Below are positions 46,244 to 56,945 of a stretch of 64,000 nt of DNA, piece by piece (positions within the stretch are counted from its first letter, which is position 1; each line of letters begins with the position of its first letter). The position numbers and the translations under genes are program-made. Origin of the DNA: Podospora pseudoanserina (lineage: Eukaryota > Ascomycota > Sordariomycetes > Sordariales > Podosporaceae); assembly GCF_035222485.1 (NCBI RefSeq), contig NW_026946672.1:496001-560000 (forward strand), written 5' to 3'. Below the pieces are notes generated by a model. That model ran no database searches. It was not told the DNA's origin and saw only the letters and a program-made list of their open reading frames with translations.

Positions 46244-47353
46244 ATGTGAGGAGAAGGTAGAGCAGTTGGTAGACGTGTATGTATAGGGAAGTGATCCTGT
46301 AAGGATTGCAGCCACGTACCTTGTGTCCAGGATGCCTGTTGACACTGAGGATTGGGGATGGACCCACTTTTCAGGGGGTTTGTTTACACTTGTATAAATC
46401 ATCAATCATGACGCCAAGATGCGATTCAAGGGCGGTCTGGGGGTGTTTGATGGCCCTCTGAGATGATTGGATGCTTTTCTCTCTTCAGCGGAAAGGTAAA
46501 CTGTCTTTGCTCTTTTACACTTCGTGAGATAAGGCGCATGGCACAATGTATGTAGGTTAGCCATATTGATCACAAGTGAGGACGGAAGACAGAGAGATAT
46601 GAACAAACATACCTACCCATGGTACAACTAAGGGGCTGAATAGCTCCCGAAGTGAAAGAGTCGAACTACCTTACATCATTGTATACCTAGGCTTGGGATT
46701 GTTAAGTTCAGCTCTCATTATCATGCACCCATGCCATCCTTCCAGGTTCATAAATGGGTTCCCTGTATCACATGAACGTCTGTCAAGTCATAATGTCATT
46801 GTGATGGAAGCTTCAAACCTCTGAATGTCTCAGCTGTATATCGTGTAAGGAAGCAGCCATGGAAGTGTGCGCTCTACATACTCGACTATCGACAATGAGC
46901 TATAGTCCTTCTGCCAGGACCCAAGAAAGAAGCATCAAAAGGGATTGTCAATCAGAGGAGACGAGGACAGCAGAGGAGCAACACGTCAAGTTCAAGATAA
47001 GATCCCCGTACACTATCCCCGTCTTTAACCCCGTAAAAATCCCGTAACGGGCAAGAAGGAGCATCTGAAGGCTCCATGAAAAGTCAGCTTGCGGCCCACC
47101 TTCTGATCTTTCACGTCCTTGATTCCAAAAATTCAACCTGCGACCTACCAAAGAACCCTCCCACGCGCGACTCACTTCAGATCTCATATCATCCTAATTT
47201 TCTGTGCTCTTTGATCGCAGGATCTCCCAATTTCTTGGAACCCCCTGCCGGCTCAATAGCCTCGCCCCCCGACAGAACCATCACCCAAGAAGCCAACCTC
47301 CTCCGACGAAAAGACTCATAGATATCGACAATATTGGTCGATATCCACCAGCA
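46244..47353. other. Intergenic region between the HSP90-like relic and the zinc-ribbon gene
   Basis: No gene is recognised. From about 47.05 kb the sequence looks like the leader of the zinc-ribbon gene. Confidence 0.5.
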
Positions 47354-48306
47354 ATGATGCCCAAAGAAGACTGGAAGCAGGCCTGGATGGGCTCATATTG
47401 CATTGCGTGCAATCCCGACCCGAACGGGAGAACAACGACGGCACATCCAACGTGCCTGACGAGGGGGACTTGGGGTCTTGATGCCAATATCTTGATGGTA
47501 GGTATTGTCCAGTTGATTCCTGAGCGTCCAAAGGGGGTATTTTTGTAGGTAGTGTGGTGAGAAGGGGGCCACTATTCTACATATTTTACCTTGTGGTAGT
47601 CTGGCTTTTTGTTTTCAAATGTTGAACATCTACAAGTTGATTTAAAGTTTCATGACTAATATGAGCATTAGGACGTGGGACTGGGAGATTGGGTTCCGCG
47701 AGGAGACGAGGAGATCGAGGGCGCTCCGGCGCAAGAGCCTTTGGCTGCTCGCGATGAAGATTTCGCGAGCGAACGACAAGACCAGCGCGCGGAGGCGGAT
47801 GAGGTTGGGAAGAGCTCGGACGAAATGTCCGTTTGCTCGAGCCCATCCGAGCGCGAGGAGGAGGAGGATGGTCGTTCGGAAACGCCAGTTTTTGTAAGTT
47901 TTATGTTGAGATACTGCATAAGTCAAATGCAGAGCTAACACTGTCACTGGCAAATCAGGTTGAGCCTGGGTGTGAGATGGACGAAGACTCGGACGATGAC
48001 AAGGAGAGTGAGTCTGGGGTGGACGAAGATTCAGATGATGGCGAGGAGAATGAGCCCGCTGAGGAGCTCAGAGAGTGCCGCCGGTGCAGCTCAACACACC
48101 CCATTTCGTCTTTCCAGAAAGGCGTCAACTCTTGCAACAACTGCAGGCAGAAAGAGAAGGACGTCCGGAGCAGGCTCAAGGACCAAGGACGTTGTACCAG
48201 ATGCCGACAGCCACTTGAGTCTGGTTTTGTAGGTGTGCGGTGCCTGCGATGCCGAGGGCGACACAACACATGGGTCAAGTCCCATCCAAAAAACAGGACC
48301 AAGTAG
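47354..48306 (+). CDS. Acidic protein with two C-terminal zinc-ribbon-like motifs
   Basis: Three exons, 47354-47497, 47672-47893 and 47959-48306, encode 237 residues. Introns of 174 and 65 nt start GTAGGT and GTAAGT. The N-terminal part has Cys16, Cys19 and Cys34 (YCIACN...HPTC). The centre is very acidic, with two near-copies of DEDSDD. The C-terminal part has four CxxC pairs, Cys162/165, 181/184, 201/204 and 217/220, which would make two four-Cys zinc sites about 20-25 residues long, the second directly after a KDQGR linker. The tail is basic (HNTWVKSHPKNRTK). Both intron phases keep the frame open, which supports the model. Cys-pair spacing suggests a nucleic-acid or protein-binding zinc ribbon, but I do not recognise a named family. 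A nuclear role is only inferred. Confidence 0.65.
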
Positions 48307-48448
48307 GGGCCAGACTGGGAACGGAACAACCCCCGCTTGAACAATCACACTCCATCAGAGTCGACTGTCAGAACACCGCCAACAGCATACCACACACCAC
48401 GCAAAGAAACACGCCGGCAACAACAGACCATGCCCTTTGCCTACTTAT

Positions 48449-49093
48449 TTACATCCGACAGACCCCCAAAATCCACTCCACCACCTCCCTATTCACCCCC
48501 TTATCCAGCGGCATCTGATGGCCCCCCTCAAACCTCCTCACTCGTCTCCCCGTCTCCCCAAAGAACCCAACCAACCGCTCGCTCTCCCCCCTCCAAGGAT
48601 CCTCCCCCCCAATCAAATGAAAACTCTCCGTCCTCTCCGCCCTCCCCAATCCCAAACTCTCCTTCCAACCCCCCTCCCTCACCTCATCCCCCCCACCCTG
48701 AAAAGGGACAGTCCCACAAACCCCGACCCAAAACCTCATCTCCCTCCCCCGTCTCTCCAACTCCCTAACCAACTCCATCCCCGCCTTAGCCCCCTGGCTA
48801 AACCCCACCACCCCCAAAAACGGCCCTTTCTTCTCAACCTCGGCTACCAATCTATCTAGCTCTGCCCAGCAGACTTTTTCTTCTGAGGGGGAGGAATCAT
48901 CGAGCCACTTGAGGTAGGGCTCTGCCCCCTCAAAGAAAGGCAAGACCCCCGGACCGGGAGTGCACTCGTGGAAGCCGGGGAGGAAGACGGGCTCGAAATG
49001 GGGAGATAACAGGGACAAAAGATTGCGGGATTGGATCCGGAAGATGAGTGGGTTTGTGCCTGAGCCGTGGAGGAAGAGGATTTTGGGTTTCAT
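48449..49093 (-). CDS. Serine hydrolase, FSH family
   Basis: Single-exon protein of 214 residues with an alpha/beta-hydrolase fold. The oxyanion loop LHGSG is at 8-12, the nucleophile elbow GFSQGA at 98-103 (Ser99), and probable acid and base residues are Asp165 (GGEDPW) and His192 (GGHQMP). The early 'LFLHGSGTNPLIFRIQSRNLLSLL' start (split here by position: strand 1, loop, helix) is typical of FSH1/FSH3 proteins. These are small eukaryotic serine hydrolases, some linked to dihydrofolate-related pathways or clustered with secondary-metabolite genes. Here the neighbours are not a metabolite cluster. The 3' ends of this gene and the zinc-ribbon gene converge, 142 bases apart. Substrate unknown. 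Confidence 0.9.
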   Translation of the reverse strand: MKPKILFLHGSGTNPLIFRIQSRNLLSLLSPHFEPVFLPGFHECTPGPGVLPFFEGAEPYLKWLDDSSPSEEKVCWAELDRLVAEVEKKGPFLGVVGFSQGAKAGMELVRELERRGREMRFWVGVCGTVPFQGGGDEVREGGWKESLGLGRAERTESFHLIGGEDPWRGESERLVGFFGETGRRVRRFEGGHQMPLDKGVNREVVEWILGVCRM

Positions 49094-49661
49094 GATTTTT
49101 TTTTTGCTTTGAGTGGTTTATTGTTTTTGTTCTTTCAGCCTGAGATGGAAACAAACAAACAAACCGGGCGATTTGACCAGAGAAGGGTTGTCAAGATGGA
49201 GGAGACATGCCCCCTGTTGTTGTTCGATTTAGAGTGGTTAACTTGGTTTATCCAGCAGGGGATGAAAGGGAAAAAAGATGAAAGATATTGTAGGACAACA
49301 GTGCGGCTGAGGAGATCAGAGTAGGGCGTTGAAAAGAAGGGTTACACTGCAGCTACAAGGCGAGCCTGTGGTGGTGGTGCGGATCGCCAAGGGCAGGATT
49401 AGAGGGATGTGGCCGAAACAGGAAAGTCACCGAATGTACAAATGCACCGAAATACTCCGACCCAAGTGGACCGGAGTTAACATGTTGAGATAGATGATCA
49501 AAGTCTGCCAGATGGAGCATGTTTAGAGTACACCTGCTTCGTGGTGCGCGTTAGTTGATGCTTCATGGTTTTTGTTGTGTGCAACTGAATCACATCAAAG
49601 GGACACAATCCAATATTCATTATTCAATGCTCTATCCAAACCTATTCAATTCACTGCCGTC
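49094..49661. other. Spacer between the FSH gene and the nucleotide-sugar transporter
   Basis: The minus-strand FSH promoter is close to its ATG at 49093, and the 3' region of the transporter follows. A stretch of 9 Ts lies at about 49098-49106. No gene is seen. Confidence 0.55.
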
Positions 49662-51021
49662 TTATCGTATCGTAGTTGGGGATAACAACGGCGATCTTGA
49701 TGTCTTCTCACCTGCCACGATTTCCCTGCTACTAACAGGCAACAGTGTCCCCAGTTGTTGAGTTGACGGCCGACTTCTGTACAGCCATGTGGCAGCCACA
49801 ACGACAGCTGCACCCATAGTGGCCTAGTCCATATGATCAGTATCAGCTCCATAGGTACATGATTCAAAAAAAGAAAACCCACATGAAGCGTCATCCTCTC
49901 CCCAAAAACCACCGCCGTCCCAGCATAACTAACCACAATACTCAAACTGGCGGCAAAATTCTTGACCACATTGTCCGCATATGCAATGCAAACAGCCACA
50001 ATCAAACCCCCAAGCGCCTGCAGACAGACCGTTGCCCACACCACGGCATTGTACCCGGCAAAGAATCCACCATTTTGTGCAATATTGGCTCCGTCATACC
50101 ATATCACCCCAATAAACAGTGCAGGAAAGATGCTAAAAAAGGATAGCTGTATGTTTCTGATCCATATGGAGCTGGTGTTCGAACCTAGGGAATCCTTGAG
50201 GATCTTTTCGAAGTAGACGCATGTGAGGCCTGAAATGAGGGACGCTCCCACAACCGCGACCAGGCCTTTCAGGGCATTGTGATGAACAGCAGGAGGTTGG
50301 GATGGGGAGGTGAATAAGGATGTGATCTTGTCTGCCCAGCTGGTGGCACTATTAACATCTGGTGTTGTTGGTGATAGTTGCACAAGGGCTACACCAAAGG
50401 TGAGGAGGAGAAGCCCCAGCCACTGACGCAGAGAAATGGTCCGGCCGAGAAGCAGGATACTGAAAAGGACCGTGGTGAGAATCTTGAGCTGGTATGTGAC
50501 TTGGAAGGTGACGGCGTCGAGGTTGCTGATGGCTGTGTAGACAAGCGAGTTTTGAAGAGTGTAGAGGGCTGCGGGCACGATGAGCTTCCAACTATCTGGG
50601 GCAAAGATGGAGCGGTAGAGATGTTGAGTGATTGCTGCTGATGAAGATGAGGAATGAGAAGTAATAGTATCGTAGGTGGCGAGGAGTAATGAGGCTGATA
50701 GCTTGACAACTTCAACAACTAGAACGGCTGTTGATGTAAGATATCGGGGTCGTGATCCTGTTGGGCTGTTGCGGGAATGGTGCATGACCATGACCAGGGC
50801 CGAGTTCTGGAGGACCAGCTGTCGGTAATTAATCAGTCCCAGTGTCCAGTCGGAATGAAACTAATTGCACGAGACTTAGCTACCATCAACAGAGACAAAC
50901 GTTGGACAGACGAAAGCCATTGACGCGAGTGTGAATGTGCTGTGGTGGTGGTACTGGACCCCCCCGCTACGGCCCGCGCCGAAGAATCGGTGCTGTGGTG
51001 GACTTTTGCATCGCCAAGCAT
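49662..51021 (-). CDS. Nucleotide-sugar transporter (SLC35A/UDP-galactose transporter type)
   Basis: Three exons, 51021-50884, 50818-49883 and 49823-49662, encode 411 residues. Introns of 65 and 59 nt start GTAGCT and GTGGGT and end ACAG and CTAG. The protein has about ten membrane helices. The characteristic blocks are LVLQNSALVMVMHHSR early, then VVKLSASLLLATYD, ALYTLQNSLVYTAISNLDA, VTFQVTYQLKILTTVLFS, and GLTCVYFEKILKDS. A late LIVAVCIAYADNVVKNFA block is typical of SLC35A transporters for CMP-sialic acid, UDP-galactose or UDP-GlcNAc across the Golgi membrane. In fungi the usual substrate is UDP-galactose, but this is not certain here. The last exon gives a short cytosolic tail. The chosen ATG at 51021 is the first in frame. 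The gene is divergent from the GPI12 gene, 454 bases away. Confidence 0.9.
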
Positions 51022-51475
51022 GGCAAAAGATGGGACTGCTCCAGGGTCCAAAAAGTTTATCTCAACCTCGGTCGGTCGACTGAATCAACAAAACATCCAA
51101 CTGGACTTCAACGGGACGACACAAACGAAGAAGAGATACGCGTTCTTTCTCGGGATGCCCAGCGGAGTGGCCAGCGGGGTGGCCCGCGTGGCCCGCGTGA
51201 CGCCTGCCGCAAACGTCTGTGGACAGCGAGGTGAGACAGAGCTCCAGCTGAAGGAGATACCGCTGACGGAACCCTTGCCAGCTGGTCGGGTACACAGTGT
51301 GTGACGACGATATCTCGCACGCCATCCTCCTTCCGTCCCGATGCTACCTTATCTTTCTTTACTTGTACATACAAGACACTCACTTGTTCACCCGAGTCTT
51401 CTTGTGCTGCCAGCTCGGATGAACTGATTCTGTATTTCTGTCTTGTTTTCCTTCCACGATTCCTCAGCACCCCCA
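51022..51475. promoter_or_regulatory. Shared divergent promoter of the sugar-nucleotide transporter and GPI12 genes
   Basis: The 454 bases between two divergent start codons must hold both promoters. No TATA box or repeated operator is evident by eye. A tandem GGCCAGCGG/GTGGCCCGCGTGGCCCGCGTG stretch lies near 51170-51200. Both genes act in secretory-pathway glycosylation, so coordinated control is possible but only inferred. Confidence 0.5.
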
Positions 51476-52644
51476 ATGCAGAAGCTGGCCGGGAAGCCTG
51501 CGCAACTGCTCGGCATGATCCCTCGTCGGGCTTCGCGCTGGCTTGTTCGGCTTGCCGTGCTCGCAGTGATTGTGCCGCTAATTCTCCAGTGGCTGGTCGC
51601 CTATGTCGTCGGGAGCGATGCCCGAATTCTTCCACCCGAGCTTCTTCTCGCCAGAAACCTCCTGCTCGTGACAGCCCACCCCGACGACGAGTGCCTATTC
51701 TTCTCTCCCAGCATTCTCGGAGTTCTTGATCGGAACAAGCGGGTGACTGGTGGATTGCTGGTCATGTCCACAGGTGTGTTTCTGCAGAAAGTCTCCGAAC
51801 CTAGCCATTGAGGGGCCCCGGTGCTGACATACTGAACCCCGATATTGATAGGCAACAACTACGGCAAAGGAGACACCAGGAAAACTGAGCTCGCCGGCTC
51901 GTGTGAAGCACTCGGCATCTCGGCGGATCGCTGCGTTGCCCTTGACCATCCTGACCTCCAAGATAACCCCAGAGAGTGGTGGAACACTGAGCTCATCGAA
52001 GGGTTTGTGCATGAGCACGTGAGGAAATGGGACATTGATGCTGTTGGTGCCCGTTCTAGGCCCTCTGGCCCCCAAAAAAGCCAATCTCCCTTCTGATAGG
52101 GCTGACAGTGCAACCCTGCAGATCATCACATTCGACGAAGGTGGAGTGAGCGGACACATAAACCACAGAGCGGTCAGCGCCGCCGTCAGGTTAGTTTATT
52201 TCTCCGTCACCCGAGCCCAACCCAATGGCCTTCGGACACATTCGCCCAGCGAGCTGTCAACTGACAAATGCGTCACAAAGTCACTACACTGCGACGAATC
52301 CCCAGTCGCCCATCGCGTACACGCTGACGACCACCTCTTTACTCCGAAAATACACCATCCTGGGCGACCTCCCCTACACAGTGCTGCCCTTTTTGTGGCG
52401 CATTATCGAGGCGCTATCCTACCCCGCCATCACAGCTGAAGTCCGTGAAGGCGGCACGGCCTTGGTTGCGAATACTTGGCACCGATATCTCTTGACCCGT
52501 CGTGCTTTTGCCCAGCACGACAGCCAGTACAGCTGGGATCGGCACTTGTACATGATTCTGAGCCGATATGTCTGGTTCAATGATCTGAAGAGGCTTCCCC
52601 ACACGGCTGCTGACGAAGCATTCAGGACAGCCGTCAAGACCTAG
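51476..52644 (+). CDS. GPI12: N-acetylglucosaminyl-phosphatidylinositol de-N-acetylase (PIG-L family)
   Basis: Four exons, 51476-51773, 51852-52042, 52122-52189 and 52281-52644, encode 306 residues. Introns are 78, 79 and 91 nt; donors are GTGTGT, GTTGGT and GTTAGT. A membrane helix lies at about 23-45 (LVRLAVLAVIVPLILQWLV). The PIG-L signature LLVTAHPDDE is at 63-72, with the metal-binding His-Pro-Asp-Asp motif, then LVMSTGNNYGKGDTRK, IITFDEGGVSGHINH and a C-terminal YTLTTTSLLRKY...WFNDLKRLP region. The enzyme removes the acetyl group from GlcNAc-PI on the ER membrane, the second step of GPI-anchor synthesis. All splice phases rejoin the family sequence. The last intron ends AAAG, a slightly unusual acceptor, so that boundary is the least certain. 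The start is chosen at the ATG just before the hydrophobic helix. Confidence 0.92.
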
Positions 52645-53325
52645 AAACAAAGAAATTAGAAATACAACTGTGGCTTGGAAATGATTCGAATCGCGGGTGA
52701 TGTGCCAAAACGAGTAAGACGCCCTGAAGATGCTAGAGCCATGCAAGGCAGCGGCATTAAGCTCTTAGCGCTGACTTGGCGTCCATCAGGCTGGAATCTG
52801 GCCATGCCAAACTGGTCGAGGGGCTCTCACCGATCCCTGCTTGGTATCAACCCAGCTTACACAGTATGAGCATCCTCCATTCGGTACATGCCAGGCCATC
52901 AGCCGCAAAGAAACGCTCCTTCCAATAATTTTGTGTTTTCTTTGTTGGGCTGGGGTCACACCACGAACAAAGAGGACCATTCGTGTGGCCCCCATGACAT
53001 GGGATGGGATGGAATGGCGTCGACCGGGCCTTGAGCGGCGCCGAGAGTGACTCGAGTGGGGGGGGTGCCCAGCTCCTCGGCGCCGTTTTGCTTCCCAGCC
53101 CACCACGTCTTTTGATCTTTTCGGTTTGCGTCTTTCTGTTTGCCATCTCTTGCTCGCTATACGGTACCAGACCCATCGACGAGCCACAATCATTACTCGA
53201 GTCGCCCATCGCCAGTCTCAGAGCCTGACACTGCCAGCGCGGGCCCTCGGTCTCCCCCGTTCTTCGGTCGACCGTTACGACAATCCGTTGCGAATGACAA
53301 CAATCGCACAACACAAACGAAAGAA
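52645..53325. other. Spacer between GPI12 and the GT32 gene
   Basis: Contains the 3' region of GPI12 and the GT32 leader. The reading frame of GT32 is open upstream to about 53.14 kb, but without an ATG. No other gene is supported. Confidence 0.55.
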
Positions 53326-54503
53326 ATGGGCCTCCTTCCTCTCCACCACACCCGCCACCACTCCACCCCTACTTCCAAAGCTCCTCGGTCCTCCCGCACC
53401 TCCTCCCCTTCCACGCGGCGACGGTCGGGTATCATCCTCCAGAGGATAGCCTGCTTGCTTATCACTGTTGCGATAGTAGGGCTTTGGTGCGCAAGGGATC
53501 TGGTGTATGACTCGTACACGCTTGCTGCGCTGCCGCTGTTGAAATGGAGGCAGGGTGCCTCGAGTTTCTATCTCTCGGTGGAGAATGATGGGTTTGATGT
53601 AACGTTTGAGTCGTATGATGTTAATCAGACGTCGACCAGGGGAGAGGAAGGATATGAGGATAGGGTGCCGGGTATATTGCACCATATTGCCTTGGGGCCA
53701 CAGGAGAATCAGAAGGAGGGGTGGCAGGAGGCGAGGGAGAGGTGTGTGGAGTTGCATCCTGGGTGGGAGGCCATGTTGTGGACGGATGAGAAGGCTGATG
53801 AGCTGGTGAGGGAGCACTACCCTGAGATGCTGGGGCTGTGGGAGGGGGAAGACGGGTACAGATATGGTATTCAGAGGGTGGATGCGCTGAGGTATATGGT
53901 TTTGTATCGATATGGGGGTAGGTTTTCTATCTTCTCCGAGTTTGGAAGGTGGCGGCAAAAACTGACTGGTGTTTCACAGGTGTCATCTTGGATATGGACC
54001 TCCAATGCAAGCGCGCCCTCGGCCCTCTCCGCCGCTTCGACTTTGTCGCTCCCGCCGCAAACCCAACTGGCTTCTCGATCGGTTTCATGATGGCTGAGAA
54101 GGGCAACGAGTTTGTCGGAGAGCTGGTTGCCAACCTGAAGAGGTACAACAGGCACTGGCTCGGACTTCCCTATCCAACAGTCATGTTCTCGACTGGGTGT
54201 CACTACGCCTCCACTATTCATGCCTTCTTCCGCGGTGATCGCAGTAAGTTGAAGATCTTGGGCGGTACCAAGGACAACAAAAAGCTGCATATGCTGAGCG
54301 GACCTGTCAACACGCCCCTATTCAAGCATCTTGGAAGCTCGAGCTGGCACTCATATGATGCCGCTATGATTGTGAATTTGGGAAAGTCGGTGGGTGGATC
54401 ACGGTGGAGGCTGCCCATTATGTTTCTGCTTGCTTGTGGGCTGTTTTTCTTGGTTATTAGGAGAATCAGGAGGAGGAGGAGGGCCACGAGTCTGAAGGTG
54501 TAA
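53326..54503 (+). CDS. Glycosyltransferase family 32 (alpha-mannosyltransferase-like, Golgi type II membrane)
   Basis: Two exons, 53326-53917 and 53980-54503, encode 371 residues. The 62-nt intron starts GTAGGT, contains AAACTGACTGG and ends ACAG, and falls within the motif that becomes GGVILDMDLQC. That motif holds the metal-binding D-x-D (Asp202-Asp204). A single membrane helix at about 36-56 (IILQRIACLLITVAIVGLW) follows a basic, Ser/Pro-rich cytosolic tail. IPxxxH-like GILHHIALGPQ, then GWEAMLWTDEKADELV and DALRYMVLYRYGG follow, typical of the OCH1/SUR1-type GT32 group. The C-terminus has a second hydrophobic segment (IMFLLACGLFFLVI) and an Arg-rich end, as in fungal inositol-phosphoceramide mannosyltransferases. 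Donor is probably GDP-mannose; acceptor is not known. Confidence 0.88.
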
Positions 54504-54946
54504 TGCAAAAGAGTGGAAAGGTGTATCATGACCTCTTTGGATATGGAATGTGAGGCTGGATAATGACTGGAGTTACGGAGTTGGATAAGCATGCGGTTGT
54601 CACCTTGTGAGTCGTTGGGGTCTTGGGCTAATGATACCCACGGTACTTTGTTGGATAGCAGATTAGCCATCGGCTGACAGCTCTTTATTGTTGTTAATAC
54701 TTAATAAACATACTCATCTCCTGAACATCATCACCTGCGCCCGTGACAATAATTCGGGGTAACAAAGAAAGTTATAATAACTGGTACGAATGAAATTAGA
54801 TTGTTTCTTATCGATCCTGTCCCATGACTTTTGTCTAGGGCTTTTTGCGATGTAGGGCTCGGCCGTTGAGCAAGGTGTGCCGGGCCTTCAGGAATATTTC
54901 CTGGTTGCTTTACATCTGCTGGCTAGGTATGCTGTCCACGCTCTCC
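54504..54946. other. Spacer, convergent 3' ends of the GT32 gene and the internal-repeat protein gene
   Basis: No feature beyond the two 3' untranslated regions. Moderately AT-rich near 54.68-54.80 kb. Confidence 0.55.
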
Positions 54947-55270
54947 TTACCTCTTTTTGGAAGGGGCGGACATGCTCTCCAACATGTTGCTCAGAGTACG
55001 GATGTTCTTCTGAGACTTTTGAAAGTCGTACTTGGGCTTACCGTTGGGGGTATAAACAGGAGGGAGGCTGGCAAGCATGTTGCCAAGCTTGCTGAGGTTT
55101 TGTCTGCCCTGCTGGACGTTGTACTTGGCAGGTTGGGGCCTGGGGCCATACGAAACCTGAGCGGGAGGCCCGGCCCAAGACTGACTCTGCTTCGTCGTGT
55201 TACTCCTTGAACACTTGGCTGAGTCCCGAGTTGGGTTGAGCAGGTTGCTGATGTTCATTCTGAAAGACAT
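54947..55270 (-). CDS. Small protein with a duplicated 31-residue unit
   Basis: Intronless 107-residue frame beginning MSFRMNISNLLNPTRDSAKC. The second half contains two copies of one pattern with a 31-residue period: KYNVQQGRQNLSKLGNMLAS (49-68) and KYDFQKSQKNIRTLSNMLES (80-99). A P-rich linker (LPPVYTPNGKP) connects them, and the protein ends KKR. Each copy should be an amphipathic helix. No signal peptide or membrane segment. I do not recognise a family. The conserved duplication at the amino-acid level (less at DNA level) argues that it is a real coding gene. The (TATA)n stretch near 55.31-55.33 kb may be its promoter. Confidence 0.6.
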   Translation of the reverse strand: MSFRMNISNLLNPTRDSAKCSRSNTTKQSQSWAGPPAQVSYGPRPQPAKYNVQQGRQNLSKLGNMLASLPPVYTPNGKPKYDFQKSQKNIRTLSNMLESMSAPSKKR

Positions 55271-56351
55271 CTTTGGTTTTGGTGTCGGTAGGGACTGACT
55301 TGGTTGGGTATATATATATACATATATTCGTTGACAAATGGAATAGATGGTTGTGATTGATTGACTGAGGTGCGTTGGCCTGAAGAATTGAATTTGATGG
55401 TGAACTAGAGGGCTCTATATATCTACTTCGAGTCACAAAGAAACATGTCCCGTGGCGGTAGAGGATCGCTTGAACATAAGGAGTTGTTCTTAAAAATAGC
55501 GGTTACAACAAAGGAGCACTCCGCAAATAAGGATTTCCTTTTTTGCAAGGAAGGATATTGTAATCGTCAAGTAGGAAAGACAAAGGCACGTTCTTATAGT
55601 AACAAGTCTATTATCGGCATCAGTAACTTGCAAGGAACTGCATCTTAGCTGATCCTCAAGCTATGCTACCTGTTATTTGGACTGCATTTCCTTTGGAAGA
55701 TCGTTCGACCATGTCTAGACCAACTTAAAACAATGAGAGTCGTTGCACTTTTAATTTTGAAGCAAATACCTTATCGGCTCAGTTTCGATCTTAGCTGCAG
55801 CTGTTGGATCCGCGGCCCGTACGTTCCATAAGGCCGCCCCCCTTTTTACCCCTTTCAGTCCGGATGGTTCAACGTCCCTGCATCATGCTACATCTAGTAC
55901 GGACCATGGATATGAATGGTAAGAATGCGGGGCACTGATACCCACCAAGTCGCACACGAGGTGACACTGCAGGCTGTTGACGAACAAGCCCAGGGGATGC
56001 AGCTTATGATTTGACAGTTAGCAGTCATATTCTACCATCTTTTCCTTTCACATAGGTAAAAGCGAGCTGTCAGTGCAAGCGAACCAAGAAATATGGTTGG
56101 CTTGGAATTTAATGCAACCTCACATGATGGCTAACCGTTCTGTCGCGAGATGGGCGACTACCTGAAGCCTCATTCCCACACCGAGCGTTTCTCAGTCCCC
56201 CGTTCCACTGATTCAGTCGTACATCACCGCTGATGTCTGGTCATTCCGGCTTGGCTACCCCAGTCCTTTCCAGAGATCAAGTCTCACTGCTCATCCATAA
56301 AACCCTCTTTGTCCTCATCACGGTTCCTGCATCCATTAACCTCCAGTAATC
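55271..56351. other. Intergenic region between the repeat protein and the Cys-rich secreted protein
   Basis: Short (AT)n tract at about 55309-55326. No gene is supported. Confidence 0.5.
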
Positions 56352-56945
56352 ATGCCCACAGCAGCTAACATGACCCGCCTTTTTGTCTCTGTACTTGCGC
56401 TCTCTCTCGCCAGGTAGCAATCCCCTTCAAGAACTACATATCTCATCGCAGACTAATCTCGAGCAGCACCCTCGCAAATAAAATCTCCACACCCCGCAGG
56501 GCCGGCTGCTCCTCATTCACCACCCGCTACAGCACCGTAACCGAGCACTTCCCAACCGCCACCATCACCGAAACAGACGACGGACACTCCCCGCCAACCA
56601 CAATGGAGACGACCAGCCTACCTGACTCCTGCACATTCACCGGCACCCAGACTTTCTACTCCAGCAGCGGGTGCGATCTAACCTGCTCGACTGGCTTTTG
56701 TATCATTGATGGTAAATTTACTATCTCTGCTGACCAGGTGAATGGAGAGTAGGTGTGCTGATGACAAGAAAATAGCTGCCGCCACCAGGTCATGCGGCTG
56801 TTCGAGGGTCGAGATTGAAACAGTGACGACGACGGTGTGCCCGACCAGGACGCCTTGCTATCAGTGTTATACCGGGTGGGGGACGTTCTTTTATGATTTG
56901 CCTTGTCCTACTTCTGTGCCGGTACCTACTGGCGATGGGGTGTAA
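56352..56945 (+). CDS. Small secreted Cys-rich protein
   Basis: Three exons, 56352-56413, 56500-56711 and 56776-56945, encode 147 residues. Introns of 86 and 64 nt start GTAGCA and GTAAAT and end GCAG and ATAG. The N-terminus (MPTAANMTRLFVSVLALSLARA) is a probable signal peptide of about 20-22 residues. The mature part holds eleven Cys, with local patterns GCDLTCSTGFC, SCGCS and VCPTRTPCYQCY. Between them is Thr-rich sequence (TATITETDDG, VEIETVTTTV). The 'VxIETVTTTVC' motif occurs in fungal extracellular Thr-rich proteins. There is no GPI signal. The uneven Cys number leaves one unpaired. The second ATG (MTRL, residue 7) is equally possible as start. Confidence 0.65.
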
